A program made the translations under genes and the position numbers. 64,000 nt of DNA from Bacillus solitudinis (GTDB lineage: Bacteria; Bacillota; Bacilli; Bacillales; Bacillaceae_D): assembly GCF_002797395.1 (NCBI RefSeq), contig NZ_KZ454943.1, positions 1,107,325-1,171,324 on the forward strand. Direction: 5' to 3'. This document shows, one piece after another, positions 37,321-45,741 of the stretch. Below the pieces are notes generated by a model, which saw only the letters and a list, made by a program, of their open reading frames with translations, searched no databases and was not told the DNA's origin. The first letter of the stretch is position 1. Every line of letters begins with the position of its first letter.

Positions 37321-37363
37321 AAAAATTCCTCACTTTAATTAATCTTAAAGGAGGAATTTTTTT
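37321..37363. terminator. Bidirectional hairpin between the ywpF-like and 48-residue ORFs
   Basis: AAAAATTCCTC..CTTTAA pairs with TTAAAG GAGGAATTTT, giving a long stem with A/T runs on both sides. Confidence 0.8.
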
Positions 37364-37374
37364 GTGTTTATGAT

Positions 37375-37521
37375 TTATGAGCTTTTTACTTGCTGATAAA
37401 GAGACTCTATTTGATTTTCCTGAATCCATTGAATGAGTTCCATTTCTTTTTTAGTTAGTTCTCTATCAAGTTTAGTTCTACATTCATTTACGAGTTCATG
37501 ATACAAATTTTTAATAGTCAT
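37375..37521 (-). CDS. Small hypothetical protein (48 aa)
   Basis: ATG at 37521 follows GGAGGAGACATTTATCA and opens 48 codons, beginning MTIKNLYHELVNECRT and continuing with a charged helix (LTKKEMELIQWIQENQ). A terminator follows the stop. The protein looks helical and cytoplasmic. I do not recognise the family. Confidence 0.65.
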   Translation of the reverse strand: MTIKNLYHELVNECRTKLDRELTKKEMELIQWIQENQIESLYQQVKSS

Positions 37522-37846
37522 TGATAAATGTCTCCTCCGTCTTAGCAAATCTCAATAATTAGGATTTATCCATTATTATTGTCTCATAATCCTATGCTTG
37601 ACAGTTCCATATTATTCTCGGTCTTAATAAAATAGCTGTAGCACTAGTTCATCCGTCATTAGTTTCCTCTCAGCAATACTAAATAGATTCTTTACGTCAT
37701 ATGTATATGTTTTGCTTGAGGCTTAGAGACGTAAGCCTTAGAGTAAGAGTAAAGTAAACCCTCTTCTAGTTTAAGTTCCTTGCCATAAAAATAAGCCTCA
37801 AATATTATTAACAAATTCATCTTTTTGCCTACCACTAATGTTGTCA
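37522..37846. other. AT-rich gap with no gene recognised
   Basis: 325 bp upstream of the 48-residue ORF and downstream of patB. It contains a TTGACA at about 37599-37604, but no -10 at proper spacing. No repeat, RNA motif or small ORF with a ribosome site was found. Confidence 0.5.
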
Positions 37847-39025
37847 TTAAAATCCTTGTCTCTCGTAGGCTACCTTCATTCGATTTAATCCTTCTTTTAG
37901 GATAGAGCTAGGGCATGCAAGATTCATTCGCTCAAACTCTTTACCTTCTTCTCCAAACATCGGCCCATGATTTAAGGCTACCTGGGCATCTTTGATTAAC
38001 CAGTTTTTCCTTTCTGCTGCGGATAAGCCCAACTCAGAGCAATCTAGCCAAAGTAAATAAGTGCCTTCTGGTTCAATTGGACGAATCTTAGGCATATTTT
38101 CTTTAAGAAACTCTGAAACCATATCGTAGTTTTTTTGAACATAACTCATTAATTCGTCTAACCACTCTTCACCATAGCGGTAGGCTGCTTCCGTAGCAAC
38201 CTCAGCAAAGCTATTTGTAGAATTCATAAACGTACTTGCTAAGAAATTCTTTAACTTTGTTCTTAATTCATCATTTTCTACAACAACATAGGATGTTTGG
38301 ATTCCAGCTAAGTTAAATGTTTTACTCGGAGCTAGGCACGTAAACGTTCGATTTGCCATATCATCATTAATGGACGCTAAAGGAACATGAACATGACCTT
38401 CATAAAGCAAATCGGCATGAATCTCATCAGAAATAACGAGTAAGTCATGTCTTTTACAAACAGCGGCTAATAATTCTAACTCTTCTCTAGTCCAAACTCG
38501 ACCACCTGGATTATGAGGATGGCAAAGAATGATCATTTTAGTCTTATCAGTTATAACCGACTCTAAATGCTCTAAATCCATTTTGTATTGCTTTCCATCA
38601 AAAACCAGAGGGTTTCTCACGAGGTCACGCTCATTTTTCTTGATGACATCGTAAAATGGATAATAGACGGGTGTTTGAATGACAACCTCATCCTGCTTCT
38701 CAGTAAATGCTTTGATAATATTACTCAATGTTGGAACAACACCTGGGGTATAAATAAATGCACTTGAATTTACCTTCCATTGATAACGTCTTGCTAACCA
38801 ATTTTGAACAGCTTCATCCACCGATTTCGAATGAGCAGGATATCCGAAAATCCCATGATCTACTTTTTCTTTTAAGGCATCTAGTACGGCTTGGGGAGCC
38901 CTAAAATCCATGTCAGCTACCCACATTGGCCATAAATCTTCAGCACCAAAACGCTCCTTTAACATGTCCCATTTCATTGACGCCGTCCCTCGACGCTCAA
39001 TAACTTGCTCAAATAATTTACTCAT
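37847..39025 (-). CDS. patB: MalY/PatB-family aminotransferase (C-S lyase)
   Basis: 392 residues, PLP fold type I. The PLP lysine is in APSKTFNLAGIQTSY near residue 236, with CHPHNPGGRVWT before it and the C-terminal substrate Arg in FERMNLACPSS. Family members such as B. subtilis PatB are cystathionine beta-lyases and C-S lyases that also have aminotransferase activity. The gene starts behind AGGATGAGAAGAA, stands alone and faces no obvious partner. It ties into the sulfur amino acid genes of the window. Confidence 0.88.
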   Translation of the reverse strand: MSKLFEQVIERRGTASMKWDMLKERFGAEDLWPMWVADMDFRAPQAVLDALKEKVDHGIFGYPAHSKSVDEAVQNWLARRYQWKVNSSAFIYTPGVVPTLSNIIKAFTEKQDEVVIQTPVYYPFYDVIKKNERDLVRNPLVFDGKQYKMDLEHLESVITDKTKMIILCHPHNPGGRVWTREELELLAAVCKRHDLLVISDEIHADLLYEGHVHVPLASINDDMANRTFTCLAPSKTFNLAGIQTSYVVVENDELRTKLKNFLASTFMNSTNSFAEVATEAAYRYGEEWLDELMSYVQKNYDMVSEFLKENMPKIRPIEPEGTYLLWLDCSELGLSAAERKNWLIKDAQVALNHGPMFGEEGKEFERMNLACPSSILKEGLNRMKVAYERQGF

Positions 39026-39192
39026 TTCTTCTCATCCTTTCAAAAAACCTCTAATTACTTTTACCATATATTTTTAAACCGGCCCATTTTACCTCATTAC
39101 TATATTATGTACATTCTATACAGATTCCTTCAGGAGAAAAGAAAAAGTATATTTTTTTAGGGATAAAGTACAATGCCTCCTCTTTTCTAAAA

Positions 39193-40152
39193 CTATTTCA
39201 CTTCATGAATAAGTGTTTTCCCTTCTAGACCACATATCGTGTTATCGACCGCAAGCTTTGCCATCTGTAGTCGTGTTTGTATTGATGCACTCCCGACATG
39301 AGGGAGGACTGTAATGTTGTTCAGTTTTAAAAGGGGATGTGACGCAGAAATAGGTTCTTCTTCAAAGACATCAAGTCCAGCAGCGTAAATGGATTGACTT
39401 TCCAAGGCCTTATATAATGCATCTTCATCAACATTTGTGCCACGAGAAGTATTTATAAAGACCGCTGTTTTTTTCATTCTCTCAAATTCAGCAGTACCTA
39501 TCATTTTGTGTGTCTCTTTTGTAGAAGGGACAAGCAAGACAACAAAATCGGATTGCTCAAGCAGATCGTCCATTGAGCAATATGTTGCATCAAACTCTTC
39601 CTCAGCCTCCAAATGACGAGTGCGGTTATGATAAAGAATATTCATGGAAAAACCTTTTGCTCGTTTAGCCACACTCATACCAATTCGACCCATTCCGATA
39701 ATCCCAATGGTTGCCCCATGTACTTGCTGTCCTGTAAGTAAAAAAGGCCCCCAACTTGTCCAGCGATTTTCGCGAATCACGTCCATACCTTCAACGAGTC
39801 TTCTAGAGGTAGCCAGTAACAATGCAAACGTTAAGTCAGCCGTTGCCTCGGTGAGTACTCCAGGAGTGTGACCTACTTGTATTCCACGTTTTTTTGCTTC
39901 AACAACATCTATGTTATCAAAACCAACAGCCAGTGTGCTGACAACTTTAAGCTTGGTCGCTTGCGATAGCAACTCTTTGTCTATCTTGTCGGTTAAATTT
40001 GTTAGTAATCCGTCTGCATCAACAATTTCTCTAAGTAGTCTTTCTCTTGGAATAGGTTCATCTTCCTTTTCCCAGACAACAACCTCTTCATAACGATTTG
40101 ACAACATTTCGATAATTTCATTTGGTAACTGACGCGTCACAACAACCTTCAA
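39193..40152 (-). CDS. 2-hydroxyacid dehydrogenase (D-glycerate/glyoxylate reductase type)
   Basis: 319 residues. The NAD-binding loop is GIIGMGRIGMSVAKRAKGF near residue 150, and the catalytic Arg, Glu and His lie in NTSRGTNVDEDAL, DVFEEEPI and LPHVGSAS. It belongs to the YvcT/GyaR group that reduces glyoxylate, hydroxypyruvate or 2-ketogluconate. The TTG at 40152 follows AGAGGAGTGTTTAAA and gives the natural N-terminus LKVVVTRQLP; an open frame to 40206 encodes an Ile/Val-rich stretch without ribosome site and is not used. Confidence 0.88.
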   Translation of the reverse strand: MKVVVTRQLPNEIIEMLSNRYEEVVVWEKEDEPIPRERLLREIVDADGLLTNLTDKIDKELLSQATKLKVVSTLAVGFDNIDVVEAKKRGIQVGHTPGVLTEATADLTFALLLATSRRLVEGMDVIRENRWTSWGPFLLTGQQVHGATIGIIGMGRIGMSVAKRAKGFSMNILYHNRTRHLEAEEEFDATYCSMDDLLEQSDFVVLLVPSTKETHKMIGTAEFERMKKTAVFINTSRGTNVDEDALYKALESQSIYAAGLDVFEEEPISASHPLLKLNNITVLPHVGSASIQTRLQMAKLAVDNTICGLEGKTLIHEVK

Positions 40153-40317
40153 TTTAAACACTCCTCTTACCGAAATAATAATTACTATTATCGTAACAGA
40201 AACCATTTCACCTTATCCAGTTTAAACCATTACAGCTCCAAAGACGTAACGTCTGACTTATGGTAATATGATAAAGGATATTAAACAGGTACTTTTGTAA
40301 AGGAAAGGTGTTTTTCA

Positions 40318-41871
40318 ATGAGTATATTAACCGTTAAAAACCTTAGTCATGGCTTCGGAGATCGAGCTATTTTTCATGATGTATCGTTTCGATTACTCAA
40401 GGGTGAGCATATCGGCCTCATCGGAGCTAATGGTGAAGGAAAATCAACGTTTATGAATATTATAACTGGTAAACTAATGCCAGATGAAGGAAAGGTCGAA
40501 TGGTCAAAAAAAGTTCGTGTAGGTTACCTTGACCAGCATACTGTATTATCACGTGGAATGACAATGCGTGATGTCCTAAAAAGCGCGTTCCAATATATGT
40601 ATGACCTTGAAGCAGAGATGACAGCAATATATGACAAAATGGGCGATGTCACACCAGAAGCACTTGAAAAGCTACTGGAAGAGGTTGGCATTATTCAAGA
40701 TACGTTAACAAATAATGATTTTTATGTCATCGATGCAAAAGTAGAAGAAATTGCCCGAGGACTTGGATTAGATGATGTTGGACTAGATAAAGATGTTGAG
40801 GATTTAAGTGGCGGACAACGGACTAAGGTACTTCTTGCAAAACTTTTACTAGAGAAACCAGATATTCTTCTTTTAGACGAGCCAACAAACTACTTAGATG
40901 AGCAGCATATTGAATGGCTAAAGCGCTATTTACAAGAGTACGAAAATGCTTTTATTTTAATTTCTCACGATATTTCATTTTTAAACAGTGTTATTAACTT
41001 AATTTACCATATGGAAAATCAAGAGTTAAACCGCTACGTCGGGGATTATGATCACTTCCTAGAAGTACATGAAATGAGAAAACAACAGCTAGAGGCAGCC
41101 TTTAAAAGACAACAACAAGAAATCTCACAGCTTAAAGACTTCGTTGCTCGTAACAAGGCACGTGTTTCGACTCGCAATATGGCGATGTCTAGACAAAAGA
41201 AACTTGATAAAATGGATGTCATTGAACTTGCTAAGGACAAGCCAAAACCTTCATTTAACTTCAAAGAAGCCAGAACAACGAGCAAATTAATTTTTGAAAC
41301 GCAGGATCTTGTAATCGGCTATGAGGAACCTCTTTCAAAACCACTAAACCTTAAAATGGAACGTGGACAAAAAGTAGCATTAGTCGGAGCCAACGGGATC
41401 GGAAAAACGACATTACTTAAAAGCATACTCGCTCTAAATCCACCTGTTTCTGGATTGGTTGAGCGTGGCGACTATCAAGAAATTGGCTATTTTGAGCAAG
41501 AAGCAAAGGACTCAAGTAATACCTGCATTGAGGAGGTTTGGCAAGAGTTCCCTTCACTCACACAAGCCGAAGTACGAGCTGCTCTAGCAAAATGTGGACT
41601 AACAACTAAACATATTGAAAGTAAAATCATTGTCTTAAGCGGTGGAGAAAAGGCAAAGGTTCGATTATGCAAGCTTATTAATCGCGAAACCAATATTCTC
41701 GTTCTAGATGAGCCAACAAACCATCTTGACGTCGATGCCAAGGAGGAATTAAAACGCGCCTTAAAAGCCTACAAAGGTAGCATTCTTCTCATTTCCCATG
41801 AACCTGAATTCTACCAAGACATCGTCACCGAAACCTGGAACTGCGAATCATGGACAACCAAACTAGTATAA
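40318..41871 (+). CDS. yfmM: ABC-F ATPase (YfmM-like)
   Basis: 517 residues with two ABC domains and no membrane segments, so not a transporter. Walker A loops GANGEGKST (about residue 38) and GANGIGKTT (about residue 360), and signatures LSGGQRTK and LSGGEKAK, are complete. The linker (about 240-310) is long, charged and helical with a conserved-looking ARVSTRNMAMSRQKK. ABC-F proteins act on ribosomes. The N-terminus is very like B. subtilis YfmM as I recall it. It starts behind AAAGGAAAGGTG and is followed by the tandem terminator repeat. Confidence 0.88.
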   Translation: MSILTVKNLSHGFGDRAIFHDVSFRLLKGEHIGLIGANGEGKSTFMNIITGKLMPDEGKVEWSKKVRVGYLDQHTVLSRGMTMRDVLKSAFQYMYDLEAEMTAIYDKMGDVTPEALEKLLEEVGIIQDTLTNNDFYVIDAKVEEIARGLGLDDVGLDKDVEDLSGGQRTKVLLAKLLLEKPDILLLDEPTNYLDEQHIEWLKRYLQEYENAFILISHDISFLNSVINLIYHMENQELNRYVGDYDHFLEVHEMRKQQLEAAFKRQQQEISQLKDFVARNKARVSTRNMAMSRQKKLDKMDVIELAKDKPKPSFNFKEARTTSKLIFETQDLVIGYEEPLSKPLNLKMERGQKVALVGANGIGKTTLLKSILALNPPVSGLVERGDYQEIGYFEQEAKDSSNTCIEEVWQEFPSLTQAEVRAALAKCGLTTKHIESKIIVLSGGEKAKVRLCKLINRETNILVLDEPTNHLDVDAKEELKRALKAYKGSILLISHEPEFYQDIVTETWNCESWTTKLV

Positions 41872-41873
41872 TA

Positions 41874-42031
41874 GCCCTCCCTCTTTCCCCGGTTTTGGGA
41901 AAGAGGGAGGGCGGCATCTCACCCACGCTCTTCGGGTGAGATCTTCTTTTTTTTCATCCCTCTTTCCCCGGGTTTGGGGAAGAGGGAGGGCGGCATCTCA
42001 CCCACGCTCTTCGGGTGAGATTTTCTTTTTA
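41874..42031 (+). repeat. Tandem pair of double-hairpin terminator modules
   Basis: Two units of about 76-80 bp (41874-41954 and 41955-42031) are almost identical. Each has a GC-rich stem (GCCCTCCCTCTTTCCC with GGGAAAGAGGGAGGGC in unit 1) and a second stem ATCTCACCC/GGGTGAGAT, then TTCTTTTT. Each second hairpin with its T-run is a good terminator for the upstream ABC-F gene. The tandem form indicates a local duplication. Confidence 0.85.
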
Positions 42032-42045
42032 CTTTAACTATCTAG

Positions 42046-42300
42046 TTATCTCTCTAGTGAAACTCCCAATGCCTCAGCCAACCTTCGTACATGAAATCCC
42101 ATAATGACTTGCGGCTCTCCCTTCTCTCTCTCAATCACTGTAACGGGGGTAGAACTAGCATTAAATTTTAGAATTTCTTCCAAATAAATAGGGTCTTTTC
42201 TTACATCTCTCTCTTCAAAATCAATGTTATGAGATTTAAGCCATTCTTTTTCTGCATGACATGGTCTACACTTCTCCTGGGTATAGACAAAGACCTTCAT
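42046..42300 (-). CDS. Glutaredoxin-family protein
   Basis: 84 residues. The thioredoxin-fold pattern is VFVYTQEKCRPCHAEKEWL with a CRPC active site near residues 12-15, and the cis-Pro segment SSTPVTVI. The NrdH/glutaredoxin type reduces disulfides using thiols or thioredoxin reductase. Two in-frame ATG codons (42306 and 42300) are six bases apart; the second has better spacing to GTGGGGAA. No nrd genes are nearby. Confidence 0.85.
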   Translation of the reverse strand: MKVFVYTQEKCRPCHAEKEWLKSHNIDFEERDVRKDPIYLEEILKFNASSTPVTVIEREKGEPQVIMGFHVRRLAEALGVSLER

Positions 42301-42364
42301 GTTCATTCCCCACTTTCCATTAAGTTATTCAGGTTATATTTAATGCTGCTTCCTCAATTCTGCT

Positions 42365-42389
42365 AAAAAGGGACTTTTTCAGTGGCCTC
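42365..42389. repeat. Short copy of the CTTTTTCAGTGGCCTC repeat
   Basis: AAAAAGGGACTTTTTCAGTGGCCTC lies between the glutaredoxin and purT genes. Only one arm of the usual hairpin is well preserved. Confidence 0.5.
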
Positions 42390-42400
42390 GCCCCTGAGTA

Positions 42401-43582
42401 TTAGTTATTATATAGGATGTTAATTCTCGATGCAGCTTCCTCAGCTTGGTTTATTGCTCCCTCAATGGTATCTGCTGTACTTAAGGTAACAGCCATACGG
42501 CGTCCTACTTTCGTTTCAGGCTTCCCAAATACACGCACCTCTGTGTTTTTCACTTTAAGAGCGTCCGCTATTCCCTCTATTTGATAAGATGAACTTTCCT
42601 CCCATGCTTTTATTGCATGGCTCGCTCCTGGCGTATGTAAAAGAATATCTTGAACAGGTAGTCCTAAAATAGCTCGCACATGCAAAGCAAACTCGGATAA
42701 ATTTTGTGTTGCTAATGTCACCATACCTGTATCATGTGGCCGAGGTGAGACTTCACTAAAATATACACGATCCTTAGTTAGAAATAATTCGACACCAAAA
42801 AGACCATAGCCTCCTAGCGCATCCGTAATTTTCTTCGCGATAACCTCAGCTTCGGCTATTTGCTGAGGGCTCATATGATGTGGCTGCCAAGACCGAATAT
42901 AATCGCCATCTTTTTGAATATGTCCGATAGGAGGGCAATACGCTGTGCCTGAAATCGAACGAACAGTTAACAATGTGATCTCAGATTCAAAGCGAATAAA
43001 TTCCTCAACAATGACACGAGTACTTTTCCCCCGTCCACCCTCTAGAGCAATGTTCCAGGAAGCTTCAACATCCTCAAAGGCCCGGCACAAACTTTGACCC
43101 TTACCTGATGAACTCATTAAAGGTTTAATCACACATGGTGTCCCGATCTTTTGGACTGCTTCCTTTAATTCATCTAACGTATTTGCAAATTCATACTTAG
43201 CTGTCGGCAATTCTAATTCTTCACTTGCAAGTCTACGAATACCTTCCCGATCCATCGTTAACTTCGTTGCTCTAGCTGTTGGCACAACATGATAACCTTC
43301 TTGCTCGAGTTCTACAAGAATCTGAGTTTGAATCGCTTCAACTTCTGGGACGATTAAATCTGGTTTTTCTAATTCAATTACAGCTCGTAGGCTTTCGCCA
43401 TGTAACATATCCACAACATGAAACCTGTGAGCGACTTGCATAGCCGGTGCATGATTATAGCGATCAACAGCGACCGTTTCAATACCTAGTCTCTGCGCCT
43501 CAATGACGACTTCTTTCCCTAATTCCCCTGAACCGAGTAACATGATTTTTTTTGCTTTCTTCGTTAAAGGAACACCATACAT
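42401..43582 (-). CDS. purT: Formate-dependent GAR transformylase PurT
   Basis: Makes formyl-GAR from GAR, formate and ATP in purine synthesis, bypassing 10-formyl-THF. 393 residues in three ATP-grasp domains: [21 protein letters not shown] at the N-terminus, [17 protein letters not shown] (ATP lysines) near residue 150, and [29 protein letters not shown] with the metal-binding Glu and Asp. Length fits the family. Its formate can come from PurU in the same window. It stands alone with a short gap to the SDR gene on the same strand. Confidence 0.95.
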   Translation of the reverse strand: MYGVPLTKKAKKIMLLGSGELGKEVVIEAQRLGIETVAVDRYNHAPAMQVAHRFHVVDMLHGESLRAVIELEKPDLIVPEVEAIQTQILVELEQEGYHVVPTARATKLTMDREGIRRLASEELELPTAKYEFANTLDELKEAVQKIGTPCVIKPLMSSSGKGQSLCRAFEDVEASWNIALEGGRGKSTRVIVEEFIRFESEITLLTVRSISGTAYCPPIGHIQKDGDYIRSWQPHHMSPQQIAEAEVIAKKITDALGGYGLFGVELFLTKDRVYFSEVSPRPHDTGMVTLATQNLSEFALHVRAILGLPVQDILLHTPGASHAIKAWEESSSYQIEGIADALKVKNTEVRVFGKPETKVGRRMAVTLSTADTIEGAINQAEEAASRINILYNN

Positions 43583-43643
43583 AAACTTTCCCCCTAATTG
43601 CCTTTACAATCTTATTATCATAGCTTACATCTTTTTATCCATA

Positions 43644-44432
43644 TTAAAGCAATGACTCGGCTCCGTCTATAAAGATTTGACTGCCTGTAATGTGACTCGA
43701 AGCATCTGATGCTAGAAATTGAACAAGGTCAGCAACTTGTTCTGGTTTTCCAGGATGATGTTCAAGAGGCTTTGACCCTTCAGGAAATTCAACAGGGATT
43801 TTGATTTTTTCTAATTTTTCTTTATCAGGAAATGTATTTTCGCCAATATTTGTTTCTATTGCCCCAGGACAAATAATATTTACCCTAATATGATATCTTG
43901 CCAATTCTAATGCAGCCATTTTTCCAAAAGCAACTTGGCCTGCTTTGGACGTACTGTATGCTGACATTCCAAAACTTTTAAACGTTCTCGTTCCGTTAAC
44001 TGAACTTGTTATAATGATGCTACCGCCTTTTTCTTTCATATGAGGAATTGCGTATTTTACAGTTAAAAATGTACTCCTTAAATTAGTTGATAACGTTTGA
44101 TCCCAATCTTCTGCAGTTAAATCTTCAATTGGCTCAACTTTTCCATTAATGCCTGCATTAGCAAAAACAATATCGACTCGTCCCCATTGCTTTAAAATAT
44201 ATTGATAACTTTCTTCCATTCGTTGCGGATCCGATACATCTGTGTCCGTAACAAGCGCTTCTCCCCCCATATTCTCAATTTCATGTTTAACTTTTTCAGC
44301 ATTTTCTTCCTTCAAATCGATAAGAGCTACCTTTGCGCCCTTTTTTGCAAGTTCGATTGCGCTCGCTCTTCCAATTCCTGAAGATCCCCCTGTTATGATT
44401 GCCACTCTATCTTTCAATGCCAATGTCGCCAT
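43644..44432 (-). CDS. Short-chain dehydrogenase/reductase
   Basis: 262 residues, classical SDR. The cofactor loop is TGGSSGIGRA near residue 14, NAGING near residue 90, the catalytic Ser about residue 142 in ITSSVNG, and YSTSK near residue 158 with the catalytic Tyr and Lys. The D-L-K pair after strand 2 (VALIDLKE) suggests NAD preference. Similar to 3-oxoacyl-ACP reductases and sugar dehydrogenases, so the substrate cannot be named. It starts behind AGGAGTG. Confidence 0.85.
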   Translation of the reverse strand: MATLALKDRVAIITGGSSGIGRASAIELAKKGAKVALIDLKEENAEKVKHEIENMGGEALVTDTDVSDPQRMEESYQYILKQWGRVDIVFANAGINGKVEPIEDLTAEDWDQTLSTNLRSTFLTVKYAIPHMKEKGGSIIITSSVNGTRTFKSFGMSAYSTSKAGQVAFGKMAALELARYHIRVNIICPGAIETNIGENTFPDKEKLEKIKIPVEFPEGSKPLEHHPGKPEQVADLVQFLASDASSHITGSQIFIDGAESLL

Positions 44433-44593
44433 TTTTTACACTCCTTCTAGTTTAGTCTTTAATGGTACACTACCCTTTATTTAGTAATTCCATTCAATAA
44501 TAGAGCAACGCCCCAGCATTTTTTTCAATTTACACACCGACCTAGGTTTATGTACCTTTAATAAACCTTAAAAGAAATTTATAATATTTAACC

Positions 44594-44627
44594 TAAAAAA
44601 ACCGGGCGACATTAAGCCGCCCGGTTT
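44594..44627 (-). terminator. Terminator after the 46-residue ORF
   Basis: AACCGGGCG (44600-44608) pairs with CGCCCGGTT (44618-44626), with seven T following on the minus strand. The small gene's stop codon TAA (44612-44614) is in the loop. Confidence 0.9.
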
Positions 44628-44752
44628 CGATCCGTATCATCTCCTTCTTCACTCCAGAAATAAACACGGGGAAGATGAATAAAGCTAATATATTCTTGCA
44701 ATAAAGAAATGCCAACAAACACAGTCATTTGCCAATCGATTCCTTTGAACAT
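44612..44752 (-). CDS. Small hypothetical protein (46 aa)
   Basis: ATG at 44752 follows GAGGAGGTGAACATTC and opens 46 codons. The N-terminal half (MFKGIDWQMTVFVGISLLQEYI) is an amphipathic or membrane-seeking helix and the C-terminal half is acidic (SEEGDDTDR). The frame stops inside the loop of a strong terminator, a compact layout that supports real expression. No family is recognised. Confidence 0.7.
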   Translation of the reverse strand: MFKGIDWQMTVFVGISLLQEYISFIHLPRVYFWSEEGDDTDRNRAA

Positions 44753-44803
44753 GAATGTTCACCTCCTCTACCATGAATATGGAAAAAGGAGGATGTCTTA
44801 TTC

Positions 44804-44846
44804 GAGAACACTGAAGAAGGTTAACTTTTCCTTTTTCAGTGCCCTC
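44804..44846. repeat. Hairpin copy of the CACTGAAAAAGG repeat
   Basis: GAGAACACTGAAGAAGG (44804-44820) pairs with CCTTTTTCAGTGCCCTC (44830-44846) with small mismatches, upstream of the 46-residue ORF. Confidence 0.65.
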
Positions 44847-44970
44847 TACAGAGAATCTCAAAGAAATCCAAAGATCCTTTTGCTAAGCTACCTGATGCCT
44901 TTCACCCAGGTCATCAAATCGCCCAGAAAAAAAGATAAAGAAAAGAAAATCTAGTAAGACTTTTACAATG

Positions 44971-45594
44971 TTAAATCTTATAGTAATAATCTCCTGCTTG
45001 AATTAGGCCGCGCTTATCATTGTTGGCGGTCAGACTATCTTCTGAGGTATAACCGACTGGTTCATCAGGCACTTCAACAATCTCTTGTGCTCTTTCAAAG
45101 TTTTTTTTCTTGAACGCATGAATGATTTCTCCTAAGTCTTCACGGTCAATAATTTTCACATTAGCTGCTGTCGCTAATTTCAAACAAGGCTCAGAAATAT
45201 GTTTAGCCGAAGTTATGACTAGAGCGGAGTTTGCTTCATAAAAGGCTTGAGCCGCATATACTTCCTGTACTGCCGACAGCCCAACCTTTTCAAGATATCG
45301 TTTTGCTTGAACGACAGTCTTTTGATTCGTTCGATCAATAAACAGTAAATCAGCTCCGTAATCCCGACTTTTCTTTGTTTGATAGATTTGTTCGTACCCT
45401 ATTGCTCTTAAAAGTACATATAAATAGTCCTCAAACTCATAACCATCCATCTTATCAATATCATCTAAAGTCATTTTAGATAAGTCATAACGCTTCCTAC
45501 GGTTTTTTTTGTAAACTAGCCAGAAAGTTAAAAGTAAAATGAAAGCTATCGCTACCATTGCTATATATAAATGAGATGAAAAGAATTCAATCAT
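44971..45594 (-). CDS. Membrane-anchored Mrr-like endonuclease-fold protein
   Basis: 207 residues. One membrane helix (about residues 9-28) is followed by a basic stretch and an Mrr_cat domain: MDGYEFEDYLYVLLRAIGYE, then DYGADLL with the catalytic Asp at 82, and VVQAKRY with Gln-Ala-Lys at 96-98, then a helix VGLSAVQEVYAAQAFYEANSALVITSAKHIS. All catalytic positions of the Mrr/RecB-like fold are present, so it may cut or bind DNA at the membrane. A paralogue with a damaged site lies 2 kb away beyond the GGDEF-EAL gene. No restriction methylase is nearby. Confidence 0.8.
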   Translation of the reverse strand: MIEFFSSHLYIAMVAIAFILLLTFWLVYKKNRRKRYDLSKMTLDDIDKMDGYEFEDYLYVLLRAIGYEQIYQTKKSRDYGADLLFIDRTNQKTVVQAKRYLEKVGLSAVQEVYAAQAFYEANSALVITSAKHISEPCLKLATAANVKIIDREDLGEIIHAFKKKNFERAQEIVEVPDEPVGYTSEDSLTANNDKRGLIQAGDYYYKI

Positions 45595-45662
45595 TAATTC
45601 GCCACAACCCCTCTCCTCCCTATCTTAAAATGAACCAACAAAATAAGCAAACGTTTGTTTGT

Positions 45663-45702
45663 ATAAAAAAACAAGAACCTAAACATAATGGTTCTTGTTT
45701 TA
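45663..45702 (-). terminator. Terminator of the GGDEF-EAL gene
   Basis: ACAAGAACC (45671-45679) pairs with GGTTCTTGT (45690-45698), with seven T next on the minus strand. Confidence 0.85.
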
Positions 45703-45741
45703 AGATATAAACCTCTTTTTTACTAATCCACGAGGAAGCCG

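Noticed and set aside
41052-41741. Minus-strand frames inside the ABC-F gene
   Set aside because: Antisense shadows of a conserved coding region.
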